Source of the DNA: Robiginitomaculum sp. | GTDB taxonomy: Bacteria; Pseudomonadota; Alphaproteobacteria; Caulobacterales; Maricaulaceae | NCBI GenBank assembly: GCA_002733605.1 | Contig: NVWK01000001.1 | Span: 62,001 to 126,000 of the forward strand | DNA: 64,000 nucleotides | Direction: 5' to 3' | In this document: piece by piece, positions 18,152-27,571 of the stretch | Position numbering within the stretch: position 1 is the stretch's first letter | Layout of the letters: the number at the start of each line of letters is the position of its first letter | Position numbers and translations under genes: made by a program | Notes under the pieces: model-generated | Databases searched by the model: none | Told to the model about the DNA's origin: nothing | What the model saw: the letters and a program-made list of their open reading frames with translations, nothing else

Positions 18152-19159
18152 ATGACAAACACTGTAACGAAACCACTAGCCGGCCTCCACGTCATAGAAC
18201 TTGCAGGCATCGGCCCCATCCCTTACGCGGGACAATTACTGGCCGATTTGGGCGCAAAAGTAACCCGTATTGTAAAAGCGAACAGCCTTGAGCTTGCTGT
18301 AGAAACACGCGGCAAAGACAATCTAAGCCTGGACATTCGCCGAGACGAAGGCCGCAACACCGTATTGGCCCTCGTCAAAACAGCCGATATTTTGATCGAA
18401 GGCAATCGTCCCGGTGTGGCCGAGCGTTTAGGGCTTGGGCCAGCACAGTGCCACGCCATCAACCCGAAACTGATTTATGGCCGCATGACCGGCTGGGGAC
18501 AAACCGGCCCGTGGGCCCATAAAGCCGGACACGACATAAATTACATAGCGCTCAGCGGCGCCCTGCTCGCCATGGGCGATGAAGACCGCCCGCCAACCCC
18601 GCCGCTTAATCTGGTTGGCGATTATGGCGGCGGATCAATGTTCCTGATCATGGGTATTTTAAGTGCTGTCATCCAGCGTAGCACCACAGGCAAAGGCCAA
18701 ACCATCGACGCGGCCATTGTCGACGGGACCATGTCGATGATGGGCATCGTCTACTCCCTGAGCGAAATGGGCGTATGGACACCCAAGCGCAGCAGCAATC
18801 TACTGGATGGCAGCCTACCCTATTACAGATGCTATCGCACACAAGACGACGGGTTTATGGCGGTAGGCTGTATCGAGCCCAAGTTTTTCGTGCAAATGCT
18901 GGATATCCTTAAACTTGATCCCACAAGCTTTGGCGATCAAAATGATCCGGCCATGCGAAGCCAACAAATAGAGACCCTGCAAACGATTTTTGCCGCGAAA
19001 ACGCGTACACACTGGGAAGCATTATTTGACAGCTCAGACGCGTGCATCACGCCGGTTCTGTCTTACGAAGAAGCCCCTCTTCACAAACAAAACAAAGCCC
19101 GACACGATAAAAATGAACCACATCCGGCCCCGGCACCCAAATTTAGTCCTCGAACTTAA
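18152..19159 (+). CDS. alpha-methylacyl-CoA racemase-like CaiB/BaiF family protein
   Basis: A 335-residue class III CoA-transferase-fold protein, most like alpha-methylacyl-CoA racemase (AMACR/MCR). The racemase residues known from the mycobacterial enzyme (H126, D156, E241) match here as H127 (G-H-D-I-N), D157 (V-G-D-Y-G-G-G) and E242 (C-I-E-P-K-F-F), a shift of one. Racemases epimerise 2-methylacyl-CoAs so they can enter beta-oxidation. The N-terminus is typical, with P-L-A-G-L-H-V-I-E-L. The end overlaps the end of the convergent scfR-like gene by 17 bp. A CoA-transferase role is less likely given these residues. Confidence 0.92.
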   Translation: MTNTVTKPLAGLHVIELAGIGPIPYAGQLLADLGAKVTRIVKANSLELAVETRGKDNLSLDIRRDEGRNTVLALVKTADILIEGNRPGVAERLGLGPAQCHAINPKLIYGRMTGWGQTGPWAHKAGHDINYIALSGALLAMGDEDRPPTPPLNLVGDYGGGSMFLIMGILSAVIQRSTTGKGQTIDAAIVDGTMSMMGIVYSLSEMGVWTPKRSSNLLDGSLPYYRCYRTQDDGFMAVGCIEPKFFVQMLDILKLDPTSFGDQNDPAMRSQQIETLQTIFAAKTRTHWEALFDSSDACITPVLSYEEAPLHKQNKARHDKNEPHPAPAPKFSPRT

Positions 19160-20573
19160 AAATAGACTGTCCACGACTGCGCTCGTCAAATTGGAGCTTA
19201 CGGTGGATCGGCGCATGGGCGCGCGATCCACAGGCTTGGCGTTCGCAAACATAGCAGTTAACCCCGATCGGCGTTGGCTCGCCCCCTAATACGGATTTTG
19301 CATAGACGAGTTTGTCCGCATATTTAAGTTCGCATCCCAGCCCGATCGCAATCATTTGTGCTCTCTGTCCATGCGCTCCACCGGGGCGCAGGACGGCCCG
19401 TGCAACACTGAAATATTGCACCCCATCCGGCATTTCAATGATTTGCGGCAAGGTCTCGCCCGGCGTTTTAAAACAGGCATGAATATTCCACAAAGGACAA
19501 GCGCCGCCAAACCGTGAAAAGTGGAACCGCCCACCGCTAAACCGTTTCGAAACATTTCCGGCCATGTCCACACGCACGAAAAAGAACGGGATGCCACGCT
19601 TCCCCCGCCGCTGTAATGTGGTCAGTCTATGGGCTGTCTGCTCATAACTAGTATCAAACCGGCGCGATAACAGCTCGATATCATAACCGTCCGCTTCCGC
19701 CGCCGCCAGTATGCGCCCATAGGGCATCAGGGTCGCAGCCGCGAAATAATTGGCCAAGCTTACCCGCGCCAAATCATCCGCCTCCTTGCTTGGCAAAGAA
19801 GCTTTGGTAATAATCGCGTCGATTAAATGCCGGTGCTCTAAAAGCGCCAAATGATAGGCGATCTGAAATCTACGTCCCGCTTGCGGCATCAATTCCGATA
19901 AATCCAAACGCTTACTGTGCGGATCAAACGCACTCAGTTTTCCGGGCAAAATATCCGCAGGCGTAATCCGCACCCGAATACCGTGCTCATTGGCAAGCCT
20001 GTCACTAAGCGCCGTTTGCGGGCGACGGGCCGCCAAACCCAAATCATCGGCCAAAGCTTCCGCCTCGCGGTCAATCGCATCAAAATAATTACTGTGTTCG
20101 TGAATAAACCGGCGCACACTGTCCACAGCTCCCAAAGACCCTGCGCTTAATTCCACATTATCGCGATCCGCAAAAGGATCATCGCCCAGACGTGTGCGCA
20201 CACTCATATCCTCGGCGCGCATATGCACAGACAGGAAAGCACGGGCGAAGTCCGGGCTTGCATTGACACAATCCTCTATCTCGGCTCTGGAAACTTTATA
20301 ATCTCTATAAGCGGGCGCCTTCAACACCTCGCTTAATTCCCGCACCATCCGCATATCGGATTTCGGCGACAATACGGAAATGTCTATTTCATATACATCC
20401 GCCATGCGGAGCAAAACCTTGGCACTCATCGGGCGCTGGTTTCTCTCGATCAGGTTCATATAACTCGTCGATATGCCGACATCTTGTGCCATGACAGCCT
20501 GTGTCAGTCCCAAAGATTGCCGCAAACGTCTTACCCGCGGCCCGATCAGTAATTTTTCCGTCTGTGTTTTCAT
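19143..20573 (-). CDS. short-chain fatty acyl transcriptional regulator (ScfR/RamB-type)
   Basis: A 476-residue regulator with an N-terminal XRE helix-turn-helix (about residues 14-55, L-G-L-T-Q then S-T-S-Y-M-N-L-I-E-R-N-Q-R), a central region resembling an inactive ImmA/IrrE-type domain (Y-H-L-A-L-L-E-H-R-H), and the C-terminal domain with cysteines in C-P-L-W-N-I-H-A-C-F and C-Y-V-C-E-R-Q-A-C-G-S-R-A. Relatives such as RamB control acetate and propionate genes in response to acyl-CoA. ATG at 20573 is used because of a TAGAGAT site and the HTH position. It is divergent from aceB and separated from it by TTTACAA-type boxes. Confidence in the family is high; the target genes are inferred from position. 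Confidence 0.9.
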   Translation of the reverse strand: MKTQTEKLLIGPRVRRLRQSLGLTQAVMAQDVGISTSYMNLIERNQRPMSAKVLLRMADVYEIDISVLSPKSDMRMVRELSEVLKAPAYRDYKVSRAEIEDCVNASPDFARAFLSVHMRAEDMSVRTRLGDDPFADRDNVELSAGSLGAVDSVRRFIHEHSNYFDAIDREAEALADDLGLAARRPQTALSDRLANEHGIRVRITPADILPGKLSAFDPHSKRLDLSELMPQAGRRFQIAYHLALLEHRHLIDAIITKASLPSKEADDLARVSLANYFAAATLMPYGRILAAAEADGYDIELLSRRFDTSYEQTAHRLTTLQRRGKRGIPFFFVRVDMAGNVSKRFSGGRFHFSRFGGACPLWNIHACFKTPGETLPQIIEMPDGVQYFSVARAVLRPGGAHGQRAQMIAIGLGCELKYADKLVYAKSVLGGEPTPIGVNCYVCERQACGSRAHAPIHRKLQFDERSRGQSIFKFED

Positions 20574-20583
20574 ATCTCTATTA

Positions 20584-20622
20584 TTTACAAATTTTACAAT
20601 ATTACAAGTATTGAATTTACAA
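20584..20622. promoter_or_regulatory. four TTTACAA-like boxes between scfR-like gene and aceB
   Basis: TTTACAA occurs at 20584-20590, 20593-20599 and 20616-20622, and ATTACAA at 20601-20607. The nearest box is 11 nt upstream of the regulator's start and all are about 85-125 nt upstream of aceB. A cluster of near-identical boxes there is a candidate operator for the XRE regulator, with both autoregulation and control of aceBA possible. The DNA is AT-rich, so some matches could be chance. Confidence 0.5.
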
Positions 20623-20707
20623 CACATACTTTTGCACCCGTTGTTTCTGGTAAAACCCCATTTCTGCCGCTAGGGATCAAGCTCAACTTAAACAAAAGGA
20701 GCCTCCC

Positions 20708-22345
20708 ATGAGCATACAAGTGCAACAACCCCTTCCCCGCCATCGGGTCTTGGCCAAAGTCACAGCCGAAATGAAACCGGGTTATGAAACCATTCTAACC
20801 CCTGACGCCCTTTTGTTCCTCGCTGACATTGAACGGCGTTTCGGACGCCAGCGCCGCAACTTGCTTGAAGATCGTCAAGACCGCCAAGACCGGTTTGATT
20901 ATGGCGAGTTTCCAACCTTCCTGCCCGAAACCGCACATATACGCGCTGGTATCTGGGAAGTTGATCCAACCCCGGCCGCCCTGCGCGACCGCCGTGTTGA
21001 AATCACAGGCCCGGTTGACCGCAAAATGATGATCAACGCGCTCAATTGCGGTGCGAAAATGTTCATGGCCGATTTCGAAGATGCCACTGCACCAACATTC
21101 GACAATATGATGCAGGGCCAGATCAACATGTATGATTACGCCCGTGACACTTTGAGCCTACACGACGAAGCCAAAGGCAAGGACTATACGCTCAACGAGA
21201 CAACCGCCACCATGTTGGTGCGCCCGCGCGGCTGGCATCTGGAAGAAGCCCATATCACCGTAGACGGACGCCCCATGTCCGCCAGCCTGTTTGATTTTGG
21301 CCTTCATATTTTCCACAACGGCAAACGATTGGCAGATAAAGGCACAGGACCATTTTACTACCTTCCGAAACTGGAGAGCCATCTCGAAGCCCGGTTGTGG
21401 AATGATGTGTTCAACTATGCCCAGACATTTGTCGACATCCCACACGGCACCATTAAATCAACCGTTTTAATCGAAACCCTGCCGGCCGCGTTTGAAATGG
21501 ACGAAATTCTCTATGAACTTCGCCATCACATCACCGGACTGAATTGTGGTCGCTGGGATTATATCTTCAGCTACATCAAGACCTTACGCAATCATAAGGA
21601 TTATGTCCTGCCGGACCGCGCCGAAGTTGGCATGGATAAAGCGTTTTTGCGTGCTTACAGCCTGAAACTTATCGAAACCTGTCACCGCAGACGCGCCCAC
21701 GCGATGGGCGGCATGGCCGCGCAAATTCCGGTCAAAAACGATACGGACGCCAATGACGCTGCCTTCGCCAAAGTCCGCGCAGATAAAGAACGTGAAGTTC
21801 TGGCCGGTCATGACGGCACATGGGTCGCCCATCCTGCGCTCGTACCTGTCGCCATGGAGGTGTTTGACGAACACATGCCACTGCCACACCAGATATTACG
21901 CAAACAAGTGAACCCGCATATACCGGAAAGTTCAATGTTAGCCCCGCATTCCGGCAGCATAACGGAAGCAGGGTTGCGGACAAATATATCGGTCGGCATC
22001 ACCTATATCGCAGCTTGGCTCAGCGGACGCGGCGCCGTTCCAATCCACAATTTGATGGAAGATGCGGCGACAGCCGAAATCTCGCGCTCGCAAATTTGGC
22101 AGTGGTTACGCCACGGGGCCACTATTGAGCTAGCAGATGGTCAAACCGCAAAAATGAACTCTGCCCTGTTCGAGAAAACCCTCAAAGGCGAGCTTGAAAA
22201 ACTGGAAACCAGCATGAGCGCCGATGACTTTAGTAGAGGGCATTACACTCAGGCAAGTGAAATCTTCACGAAAACCGCGACCTCTGTCGATTTCGTCGAT
22301 TTCCTGACCCTGCCTGCCTACGACCAGCTTCTCAAATTATCATAA
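20708..22345 (+). CDS. aceB: malate synthase A
   Basis: Condenses glyoxylate with acetyl-CoA to malate, the second glyoxylate-shunt step. At 545 residues it has the length of malate synthase A. Typical segments are F-M-A-D-F-E-D-A-T-A-P-T, L-V-R-P-R-G-W-H-L-E-E, G-P-F-Y-Y-L-P-K-L-E-S-H-L-E-A and G-R-W-D-Y-I-F-S-Y-I-K. The start has a strong AAGGAG site at 20696-20701, 6 nt ahead of the ATG. aceA follows after 25 nt, and the pair ends at a terminator, so aceBA is a two-gene operon. Confidence 0.97.
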   Translation: MSIQVQQPLPRHRVLAKVTAEMKPGYETILTPDALLFLADIERRFGRQRRNLLEDRQDRQDRFDYGEFPTFLPETAHIRAGIWEVDPTPAALRDRRVEITGPVDRKMMINALNCGAKMFMADFEDATAPTFDNMMQGQINMYDYARDTLSLHDEAKGKDYTLNETTATMLVRPRGWHLEEAHITVDGRPMSASLFDFGLHIFHNGKRLADKGTGPFYYLPKLESHLEARLWNDVFNYAQTFVDIPHGTIKSTVLIETLPAAFEMDEILYELRHHITGLNCGRWDYIFSYIKTLRNHKDYVLPDRAEVGMDKAFLRAYSLKLIETCHRRRAHAMGGMAAQIPVKNDTDANDAAFAKVRADKEREVLAGHDGTWVAHPALVPVAMEVFDEHMPLPHQILRKQVNPHIPESSMLAPHSGSITEAGLRTNISVGITYIAAWLSGRGAVPIHNLMEDAATAEISRSQIWQWLRHGATIELADGQTAKMNSALFEKTLKGELEKLETSMSADDFSRGHYTQASEIFTKTATSVDFVDFLTLPAYDQLLKLS

Positions 22346-22370
22346 AACGAACACACCTACGGAGACTAAA

Positions 22371-23993
22371 ATGACAAACCGCAAATCCTATAAAGACATT
22401 GAAACCCAGCTTTTACAACGCTACCCGGACGGCGTCGCACCCGGCGGAATCCCTGTAGATGCTCTCGTGCAACTTCGCATCCAGAACACCTATAAAACCC
22501 ATTTGGAGATCGCCAAATCCATGGCAACAGTCATGCGTCGTGATATGGCAATCTATGACAAAGACAGCAGTAAATTCACCCAGAGCCTTGGCTGCTGGTC
22601 AGGATTTCATGCCCAGCAAATGATCAAATCCGTCAAGCGCTCAAAAGGCACGACAGAGGGCGTCTATGTCTATCTATCAGGCTGGATGATCGCAGGATTA
22701 CGCAATCAATTCGGGCATCTGCCAGATCAAAGCATGCACGAAAAAACATCGGTTCCAGAGCTTATCCAGGAAATTTACATGTCTTTGCGTCAAGCGGACG
22801 AGGTTGAGCTAAATGATTTGTTTGCTGTGCTCAAAGCCGCAAAACAAGACGGTAATGTACAGGCTGTCGAAACCGCCATCGCGGCCATCGACACGTTCGA
22901 GTCCAATGTTGTCCCGATTATCGCCGATATTGACGCAGGCTTTGGCAATGTACACGCAACCTATTTGCTATCTAAAAAAATGATTGAAGCGGGGGCGTGT
23001 TGTATCCAGATCGAAAATCAGGTTTCAGACGCCAAACAGTGCGGCCACCAAGACGGCAAGGTCACTGTGCCACGCGAAGATTTCATTGAAAAACTACGGG
23101 CTGTGCGCATGGCCTTTGAAGAAATGGGCGTCGAAGACGGCGTCATCGTTGCTCGCACAGACAGTTTGGGCGCAGGGCTCACCCAGAAAATCCCTGTCTC
23201 GCAACGCGCTGGCGATCTGGCTTCTGAGTACACAAAATGGTTGGACGCAGAAGAAATCACGGCCTTTAACGCTCTGGAAGACGGCGATGTTGCGATCCAA
23301 CTTGGCGGAAAACTGGTTAAGCCTGCCCGCCTGCCCAATGGCCTGTACAAATTCCAGGCCAATACGGGTACACAACGGGTTGTCGAAGACTGCATTGCCA
23401 GCCTGACCTTGGGCGGTGCCGACTTGCTCTGGATTGAAACCGCAACACCAAATGTGGATACGATCGCAGACATGGTCAACCAAATCCGTGAAGTCGTTCC
23501 CAATGCAAAACTGACCTATAACAACTCTCCGTCGTTTAACTGGACGCTCAATCTGCGCGCACAGGTTCGCGAAGAGTGGATTGCACAAGGTAAAATCAAG
23601 GCGGACGCATATCCGGACGGTAATGCGCTTATGTCGGCTAAATATGACGAGACAGAACTGGGTCTGGAAGCCAATGACCGGTTACGCAGTTTCCAAACCG
23701 ATATTGCCGCCCGGGCCGGCGTCTTCCATAACCTCATCACCTTGCCGACCTTCCATATGACGGCTAAATTTATGGATGACTTGTCACGTGGATATTTCGG
23801 TGACGATAAAATGATGGCCTATGTCAACACCATCCAGCGCGAAGAAATTCGTGGTGGCGTGTCTGCTGTCAAACATCAACATGAGGTCGGGTCTGATCTT
23901 GGCGATACATTTAAAGAAATGGTCGGCGGTGAACGCGCGCTCAAAGCGGGCGGCAACAACAACACCATGAACCAGTTTAGTCATGTGGCCTAA
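22371..23993 (+). CDS. aceA: isocitrate lyase
   Basis: Cleaves isocitrate to succinate and glyoxylate, the first glyoxylate-shunt step. At 540 residues it belongs to the longer isocitrate lyase class rather than the roughly 430-residue enterobacterial form. The catalytic cysteine is C224 in K-Q-C-G-H, where the classic motif is KKCGH. I-A-D-I-D-A-G-F-G-N and the N-x-S-P-S-F-N-W segment (Y-N-N-S-P-S-F-N-W) are present. Together with AceB it allows growth on acetate or fatty acids. The ribosome site is CGGAG about 10 nt before the ATG. Confidence 0.96.
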   Translation: MTNRKSYKDIETQLLQRYPDGVAPGGIPVDALVQLRIQNTYKTHLEIAKSMATVMRRDMAIYDKDSSKFTQSLGCWSGFHAQQMIKSVKRSKGTTEGVYVYLSGWMIAGLRNQFGHLPDQSMHEKTSVPELIQEIYMSLRQADEVELNDLFAVLKAAKQDGNVQAVETAIAAIDTFESNVVPIIADIDAGFGNVHATYLLSKKMIEAGACCIQIENQVSDAKQCGHQDGKVTVPREDFIEKLRAVRMAFEEMGVEDGVIVARTDSLGAGLTQKIPVSQRAGDLASEYTKWLDAEEITAFNALEDGDVAIQLGGKLVKPARLPNGLYKFQANTGTQRVVEDCIASLTLGGADLLWIETATPNVDTIADMVNQIREVVPNAKLTYNNSPSFNWTLNLRAQVREEWIAQGKIKADAYPDGNALMSAKYDETELGLEANDRLRSFQTDIAARAGVFHNLITLPTFHMTAKFMDDLSRGYFGDDKMMAYVNTIQREEIRGGVSAVKHQHEVGSDLGDTFKEMVGGERALKAGGNNNTMNQFSHVA

Positions 23994-24026
23994 ACACCGA
24001 TAAACCTTACAACCGCTCATCCACCC

Positions 24027-24067
24027 GTCGCCTCCTGCTCCCCCAATGGCAGGGGGCGACATTTTTT
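24027..24067 (+). terminator. Rho-independent terminator of aceBA
   Basis: A 12-bp stem (24027-24038 with 24049-24060, one G-T wobble), a 10-nt loop and a run of T from 24062 lie 33 nt after the aceA stop. This is the clearest intrinsic terminator in the window. Confidence 0.88.
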
Positions 24068-24250
24068 ATGCCGGGCGTGATAAAGTTCACACGGCAAACT
24101 TACACAATGTGCTACCCCAATGTTAAATCTTATGCACTTGAAAAAACGAAGAAGAACAAAGCGTTAGTCACCAGTGGAGGGTGCGCCATCAATATGTACC
24201 CAAGCGATTTGCAATATGATCTCGGCACAAAAAGTTGCGACCAACGCAAT

Positions 24251-25108
24251 ATGAATCGCACTATGATTATTGCCCAAATATCGGATTTGCATATCGGACA
24301 TGAGGGCAAAGGCAAAACGTGTAAAAATACGCAACGCCTAAAAACGGTCGTCAGAACCCTCACGGAATTACGACGTAAACCGGACGTTTTAGTCATTACA
24401 GGGGATTTGGTCGAATACGGGGAAGTCTGGGCATATGAAGCCCTGAAAGAAGCTCTCTCCCCCATAGAATTCCCGATCCACATGGCCTTTGGCAATCATG
24501 ACAATCGTGAAGCCTTCAAAAAAGTCTACCCGGACACTCGCTATACGGACGGGTTTTTCCAATACACGCTCGAAGACGGGCCTGTCAGGATTATTGTTCT
24601 TGATACGCTTGAAGAAGGCCGTCACGGCGGCAGTTTTTGCGAGACAAGAGCCTTATGGCTTGAACGGGAGCTTGACAAACAGCCAGACCGACCGACCCTG
24701 ATCGCCTTGCATCACCCGCCGATAAAAACAGGCATTGGCTGGCTGAGCGCAGACCCGAGCGATGACTGGGTTAAGCGTTTAAAACACGTCATCTCCAAAT
24801 ATGACAATGTCGAACATATCATGGCGGGACATATTCACCGGGCGATTTTCAAATCCTTTGCCAAGACCAGTCTGTCCGTCACGGACGCCATTGCCATACA
24901 ATCAAAACTGGAACTGGCAGATATTGATCCGGATATCCCCGACGGGCGTGGCCTCTTCGTAGATTCCCGCCCCGGATTTTGTTTGCAGTATTGGGACGGA
25001 GAAAGCTTCACCACCCATTCAGGGCAATCCCCTTGTGGAAAAACGCTCATTCATTTCAATGAAAAACATTCCCATGTCGTAAAACACACTATGGATATTG
25101 GTCTTTAG
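24251..25108 (+). CDS. calcineurin-like metallophosphoesterase (CpdA-type)
   Basis: A 285-residue metallophosphoesterase of the class III cyclic-nucleotide phosphodiesterase type. The metal-binding motifs are in order: D-x-H in ISDLHIG, GDLVE, GNHDN, a histidine in A-L-H-H-P-P, and A-G-H-I-H-R. Such enzymes hydrolyse 3',5'-cAMP or related phosphodiesters. The frame stays open upstream to 24068, but the extra 61 residues are not family-like, so ATG at 24251 (or 24263) is chosen; neither has a good ribosome site. The substrate is not settled by sequence. Confidence 0.85.
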   Translation: MNRTMIIAQISDLHIGHEGKGKTCKNTQRLKTVVRTLTELRRKPDVLVITGDLVEYGEVWAYEALKEALSPIEFPIHMAFGNHDNREAFKKVYPDTRYTDGFFQYTLEDGPVRIIVLDTLEEGRHGGSFCETRALWLERELDKQPDRPTLIALHHPPIKTGIGWLSADPSDDWVKRLKHVISKYDNVEHIMAGHIHRAIFKSFAKTSLSVTDAIAIQSKLELADIDPDIPDGRGLFVDSRPGFCLQYWDGESFTTHSGQSPCGKTLIHFNEKHSHVVKHTMDIGL

Positions 25109-25261
25109 AACCACTCCTTTTTCCGGCCCCGTATCCTGAATGAGCGAAGAGACCTTGCTGGACACTTGCTATGCGTGCCATATCACTCCTAACAGATACA
25201 GACAAAGCCTCCCTTATAAATATAAGAGAAAACGGCGACCCATTCGAGAAAGCACACGATC

Positions 25262-26212
25262 ATGCAAAAACTCTTTCCCCCCATTACGCCTTATCACACA
25301 TTCGAATTCCCCGTAACACCACCACATGTGCTCTATGTCGAGGAATGCGGCAATCCGGACGGGCTCCCCGTCATTTTCATTCACGGTGGCCCCGGCGTAG
25401 GCTGTTCAGAAGCAGACAGGCAGTTTTTTGATCCTCAAAAATACCGGATCATCTTGTTTGATCAAAGAGGTTCGGGACGATCCAAGCCCCTTGCCTGTCT
25501 CGAAAACAACACGACCGCCGATCTGATTTCCGACATAGAACTCATCCGCAAAACACTTAAAATCGACAAATGGGTTGTGTTCGGGGGATCATGGGGCTCG
25601 ACACTGTCCCTGCTCTATGCCCAAGCCCACCCCGCTCCTGTCATCGCCCTTATCCTGCGCGGTATTTTTCTGGCGACGAAGGCCGAGTTTGCGCACCTTT
25701 TTCAAACCGGCATGAGTAAGGTTTTCCCGCAAGAGTTTGAGCGCTTCAAAAACTTTATAGCCCCCGACAAACAAGACGATTTACTCACGGCCTATTGCGA
25801 TCTCGTCACAGGCCCGGATAGGGATATGGCCCGTAAAGCCGCATATTATTATGTAGAATGGGAAGCCAATGGTGTCACCTTGGCCCCTCAGAGCGGCCTT
25901 GTTGACCCCAACAGCGAAACAGATATCGCAAACGGGATTATCGAATGCACCTATCTCGCCAATCAATGTTTCATAGAAGAAGGGCAAATTTTGAAAAATA
26001 TGGACAAAATCGCCCATATTCAAATATATATTGCCCATGGCCGCTTCGACAGTATTGTCACGCCGTCCAATGCATGGAAATTGTTCAAAGCCCACCCGAA
26101 AACCGTCTTGAAAATCACGGACAATGCCGCCCATGCCTCACGCGAGCCAACAACAGCCTCCGCGCTTGTTGGCTATACCAATTTAGTCGCGAATCTATCT
26201 TCAAATACCTAA
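25262..26212 (+). CDS. pip: prolyl aminopeptidase
   Basis: Removes N-terminal proline from peptides (alpha/beta hydrolase, family S33). The 316-residue protein has the oxyanion HGGPG at residues 41-45, F-D-Q-R-G-S-G-R-S, the nucleophile elbow G-G-S110-W-G-S, an aspartate in H-G-R-F-D and the terminal histidine in A-A-H-A-S-R-E. The S33 cap helices fill the middle. The start has a GAGAAAG site. It converges on gdhA. A few relatives cleave other substrates, but the HGGPG plus GGSWGS pattern is the standard one. Confidence 0.93.
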   Translation: MQKLFPPITPYHTFEFPVTPPHVLYVEECGNPDGLPVIFIHGGPGVGCSEADRQFFDPQKYRIILFDQRGSGRSKPLACLENNTTADLISDIELIRKTLKIDKWVVFGGSWGSTLSLLYAQAHPAPVIALILRGIFLATKAEFAHLFQTGMSKVFPQEFERFKNFIAPDKQDDLLTAYCDLVTGPDRDMARKAAYYYVEWEANGVTLAPQSGLVDPNSETDIANGIIECTYLANQCFIEEGQILKNMDKIAHIQIYIAHGRFDSIVTPSNAWKLFKAHPKTVLKITDNAAHASREPTTASALVGYTNLVANLSSNT

Positions 26213-26218
26213 GTCAGA

Positions 26219-27571
26219 CTAGAGCGCACCATAGGCGAGCATGGCATTGGCCACTTTATCAAAGCCGGCAATATTGGCACCCTTGAAATAGTCGACATTG
26301 CCGTCATCGCGCATACCTTTATCAACACATTTCGTGTGGATATTGGCAATGATTTTCTTCAAATGCGCATCAACCTCGTCGCGAGACCAACTCATGCGCA
26401 GGCTATTTTGGCTCATTTCGAGGCCAGATACAGCCACACCACCCGCATTGGCCGCCTTGGACGGGGCATGCATCATGGAAGACGTACGAATAATATCAAT
26501 AGCCTCAGGACTGCTTGGCATATTCGCACCCTCTGAAATCGCAATGCATTCATTTTTTACAAGTGCGTGGGCATCCGCAGTCTCGATCTCGTTTTGGGTA
26601 GCACACGGGAAGGCAAGCTCACACGGCAATGCCCATGGACGATCACCCTCGTAATATTTCGCGCCAAAGCCGGCCACACATTCGGACATCCGCCCCGAAC
26701 GATTATTTTTAAGATCCATCACCCATTCAAGGTTTTCGCGTGACATCCCGTCTTTCACATAAATCGTACCACCAGAATCAGACATGGAAATAACCTTTGC
26801 CCCTAGCTCGATAAGTTTCTCGGTGCAAAACTGGGCCACGTTGCCGGAACCGGAAACGGCACATGTTTTCCCCTTCAGGGTATCGCCTTTGGTTTCCAAC
26901 ATGCATTCCATCATATAGACAACGCCGTACCCGGTTGCCTCCGGACGGATGGCGCTGCCGCCAAACTCGACCCCTTTACCAGTGAGCACACCTTCGAAAC
27001 GATCTTTCAGACGTTTATATTGGCCAAACAAATAGCCGACCTCGCGACCACCAACTCCGATATCACCGGCGGGCACATCTGTGTCCGGCCCGATATACTT
27101 GGAAAGTTCCGTCATGAAAGCCTGACAAAACCGCATAATTTCACGATCCGATTTTCCTTTAGGGTTGAAATCAGCCCCACCCTTACCGCCACCAAGCGGC
27201 AAGCCGGTCAGGCTGTTTTTAAACACCTGTTCAAACGCAAGGAATTTTAGAATACTTTGTGTCACTGTCGGATGGAAGCGTATGCCGCCCTTATACGGGC
27301 CAATGGCATTGTTTTGTTGAACGCGATAGCCCCGGTTGACCCGGATATTGCCCTCATCATCTTCCCAAACAACCCGAAAAGAGATGATCCGGTCCGGCTC
27401 TGTCATACGCTCGAGAATACGCATTTTTTTGATACGTTCATTATCACGAATATAAGGGATGATATCCATCGCCACTTCTTGAACGGCTTGATGAAACTCC
27501 GGCTCACCTGGATTACGGCGAATAACGCCTTTCATAAATGCAGCTAAATCTTTGTCTTTGATATCACTCAT
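26219..27571 (-). CDS. gdhA: glutamate dehydrogenase (NADP-type, hexameric)
   Basis: Makes glutamate from 2-oxoglutarate and ammonium. The 450-residue length and sequence fit the hexameric NADP-linked class: the block K-G-G-I-R-F-H-P and P-L-G-G-G-K-G-G-A-D-F with the catalytic lysines, D-V-P-A-G-D-I-G-V-G-G-R-E, and the nucleotide fold G-S-G-N-V-A-Q-F. Its ATG overlaps the ccmI stop by 4 bp, placing it as the last gene of the ccmF-G-H-I run, an unexpected partner. Confidence 0.96.
   Translation of the reverse strand: MSDIKDKDLAAFMKGVIRRNPGEPEFHQAVQEVAMDIIPYIRDNERIKKMRILERMTEPDRIISFRVVWEDDEGNIRVNRGYRVQQNNAIGPYKGGIRFHPTVTQSILKFLAFEQVFKNSLTGLPLGGGKGGADFNPKGKSDREIMRFCQAFMTELSKYIGPDTDVPAGDIGVGGREVGYLFGQYKRLKDRFEGVLTGKGVEFGGSAIRPEATGYGVVYMMECMLETKGDTLKGKTCAVSGSGNVAQFCTEKLIELGAKVISMSDSGGTIYVKDGMSRENLEWVMDLKNNRSGRMSECVAGFGAKYYEGDRPWALPCELAFPCATQNEIETADAHALVKNECIAISEGANMPSSPEAIDIIRTSSMMHAPSKAANAGGVAVSGLEMSQNSLRMSWSRDEVDAHLKKIIANIHTKCVDKGMRDDGNVDYFKGANIAGFDKVANAMLAYGAL

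Noticed and set aside
24068..24250. 61-residue N-terminal extension of the phosphodiesterase
   Set aside because: Frame is open, but the residues are not conserved-looking, and the first copies of the metal motif start at 24251-24290.
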